DNA from: Muribaculaceae bacterium
Lineage (GTDB): Bacteria > Bacteroidota > Bacteroidia > Bacteroidales > Muribaculaceae
Assembly: GCA_017436845.1 (NCBI GenBank)
Contig: JAFSCJ010000015.1
Coordinates: 62,001-126,000 of the forward strand
Direction: 5' to 3'
DNA: 64,000 bases
In this document: positions 62,837 to 64,000 of the stretch, piece after piece
How positions within the stretch are numbered: the first letter of the stretch is position 1
Layout: each line of letters starts with the position of its first letter
Notes under the pieces: generated by a model
Databases searched by the model: none
Seen by the model: the letters and a program-made list of their open reading frames with translations, nothing else
Told to the model about the DNA's origin: nothing
Translations under genes and position numbers: made by a program

Positions 62837-62844
62837 CAAATTTA
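62837..62844 (-). promoter_or_regulatory. Promoter -7 box for thrS-infC-rpmI-rplT
   Basis: Minus strand TAAATTTGC, perfect TAnnTTTG. It predicts a leader of about 55 bases containing the palindrome at 62795-62815. Confidence 0.58.
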
Positions 62845-62875
62845 CGCATTTATTTTAATTATTAGTCTTTTAGTC

Positions 62876-63877
62876 TTAATTTTTTATTCTTGGAACAGGA
62901 ATAAATTTAGAGATTAATATTCGACAATTTTTCAAAAGGTTGTAAATAGTTTTTTTTTGACTATTTATAATTCCCATTTCGTGTTTCTGTAATTTCTGTT
63001 CTAATATAGATTTATTCCAGGAGGTATTATGTGATATAATATCTTCTTTTAGGGATATTGCTTTGTTGCTCTCTCCTATTTTTAGATAGTGCGATAATAG
63101 AGTCAGTGCAATGGTAGTATATGTATTTATTAAGTTTTGAGAAATTGTTTTATCCTGAGAAAAATGGGCAATTAGATATTTCCGAGAGTTTAGAGATATT
63201 AATAGCTGTTTCTCTTTTATATTGCTTCCCCATATGCCTTTGGCATGTTGTCTATATACTGCCATGGGCTTATTTATATAATGTATTGAGCCGGTTGAAG
63301 CGTGCAGCATATGAATAACATAGTCTGGTGACGCTATTTCAGTAAGCCACTCGGGGAGTTTGTTGACAGCATCTCGACGATACATTACCGATAGATTGGT
63401 AATATAGTTGCTTTTGGCAAGATCATTTATATCAGAGTCAATTTTTGTCCCTTTCCCATTACTTAAACTTTTGCTATTATTGGTCATGTAATAATTGATT
63501 ACTCGATGGAAACAGATATTACAATCTTTGTGAGTATCCATATATTGTACTTGGCGTTGTAATTTGTGTTTTGAACACCAAAAATCATCACCTTCGCAAA
63601 TAGCAATATATTCTCCTCTACATTGGTTATATGTATCAATATAATTACGCTGTATGCCAATATTTTTATCGCGTTGAATTATTCTAATTAAATTGGGATA
63701 TTTGGCTTGCCATTTTTGACTGTATTCAAGAGTCCTATCGGTAGAGCAATCATCTCCGATGATTATCTCGTAGGGATAATCAAATTTCTGTAAAACAACA
63801 CTTCGTATTGCTTCGTTTATATATTTCTCTTGGTTATAAGTAACCATTATAACGCTTACCTTTATTTTCTCTGCCAT
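62876..63877 (-). CDS. Glycosyltransferase family 2
   Basis: 333 residues. GT-A fold typical of polysaccharide and LPS-sugar transferases: KVSVIMVTYNQEKYINEAI at the N-terminus, IIGDDCSTDRT near 40, and ICEGDDFW near 93 with the DxD-like metal site. The C-terminal end is basic and hydrophobic. Acceptor and donor unknown. No other capsule or LPS-sugar gene adjoins it. It begins 16 bases after the terminator-like hairpin behind tRNA-Gln and has no promoter box of its own. Confidence 0.85.
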   Translation of the reverse strand: MAEKIKVSVIMVTYNQEKYINEAIRSVVLQKFDYPYEIIIGDDCSTDRTLEYSQKWQAKYPNLIRIIQRDKNIGIQRNYIDTYNQCRGEYIAICEGDDFWCSKHKLQRQVQYMDTHKDCNICFHRVINYYMTNNSKSLSNGKGTKIDSDINDLAKSNYITNLSVMYRRDAVNKLPEWLTEIASPDYVIHMLHASTGSIHYINKPMAVYRQHAKGIWGSNIKEKQLLISLNSRKYLIAHFSQDKTISQNLINTYTTIALTLLSHYLKIGESNKAISLKEDIISHNTSWNKSILEQKLQKHEMGIINSQKKTIYNLLKNCRILISKFIPVPRIKN

Positions 63878-63893
63878 AATATTATAAAGAAAA

Positions 63894-63912
63894 AGGCTGA
63901 ATTACTCAGCCT
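63894..63912 (-). terminator. Terminator-like hairpin between tRNA-Gln and the glycosyltransferase gene
   Basis: AGGCTGA (63894-63900) pairs with TCAGCCT (63906-63912), five-base loop; the minus strand continues TTTTTC. It probably ends the tRNA transcript. Confidence 0.65.
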
Positions 63913-63922
63913 AATATTTTTG

Positions 63923-63993
63923 TTGCCCTGGAAGGATTCGAACCCTCACAGGCGGAACCAGAATCCGACGTGCTACCATTACACCACAAGGCA
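63923..63993 (-). tRNA. tRNA-Gln (anticodon CTG)
   Basis: 71-nt cloverleaf on the minus strand: acceptor TGCCTTG/CAGGGCA (one G-U pair), D stem GTGT/GCAC with loop AATGGTA, anticodon stem TCGGA/TCCGC (one mismatch at the top) around loop TTCTGGT with anticodon CTG, and T arm GAGGG-TTCGAAT-CCTTC. The U1-A72 pair is typical of tRNA-Gln. CCA is not encoded. Confidence 0.93.
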
Positions 63994-64000
63994 GTTTCTA

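Overview
The window is a compact, A+T-rich chromosomal segment of a member of the order Bacteroidales (phylum Bacteroidota). Evidence: about twenty start sites are preceded by a TAnnTTTG box, the -7 element of the phylum's primary sigma factor, sometimes with TTTG or TTG 19-21 bases upstream; Shine-Dalgarno sequences are essentially absent; and several phylum-typical proteins occur (LpxC-FabZ fusion, DUF5606, DUF3127, S16 with a long tail, an EF-G paralogue with a degenerate G domain). I cannot name genus or species. No CRISPR array, insertion sequence or rRNA was seen; one tRNA (Gln, CTG) lies at the right edge.

Layout. 1-5.6 kb: 5' part of gyrA, divergent from clpC-htpG. 5.7-8.9 kb: agmatine-to-putrescine operon (aguA, aguB) plus small hypotheticals. 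8.9-12.8 kb: rpsP, a MurU-like nucleotidyltransferase with an AmgK-like kinase fused to a RapZ C-terminal domain (predicted peptidoglycan recycling), and a lone tyrosine recombinase. 13-18.6 kb: prfA-pyrF, pgk, a THUMP-like methyltransferase, smpB. 18.7-24 kb: DUF5606, lon, EF-G2. 24-28.8 kb: MlaEF-type lipid transporter parts, udk-lptB, a CPBP protease, a TrmN6-like methyltransferase. 28.9-33.5 kb: engB, a long RelA/SpoT protein that has lost its hydrolase residues, a lipoprotein, a secreted hydrolase. 33.6-40.3 kb: metF-holB-addB-like-hemW, and rlmH. 40.3-46.5 kb: accessory island. 46.5-52 kb: nadC, HAD phosphatase, MATE pump, FAD oxidoreductase, DUF695, DUF3127. 52-56.3 kb: lpxD-lpxC/fabZ-lpxA and a CvfB-like RNA-binding protein. 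56.3-64 kb: rsmG, MBL hydrolase, glnS, thrS-infC-rpmI-rplT, a glycosyltransferase, tRNA-Gln.

The most unusual region is the island between rlmH and nadC. It opens with a promoter followed by about 295 bases that fold into a chain of hairpins and end in a branched stem plus six T, directly in front of a type III restriction-modification locus (mod, res). A YoeB-type toxin-antitoxin pair with its own operator sits between mod and res. Near-identical 21-base inverted repeats, which are also the promoters of rlmH and nadC, flank the island. I do not recognise the RNA; it could be an independent small RNA or a conditional terminator controlling mod.

A second theme is regulation of protein quality control: clpC-htpG and lon each have a GG-N10-GC element of the sigma-54 (-24/-12) type sharing the core GACTTTGGCA. 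A third is stress physiology: EF-G2 and a hydrolase-dead ppGpp synthetase are both present.
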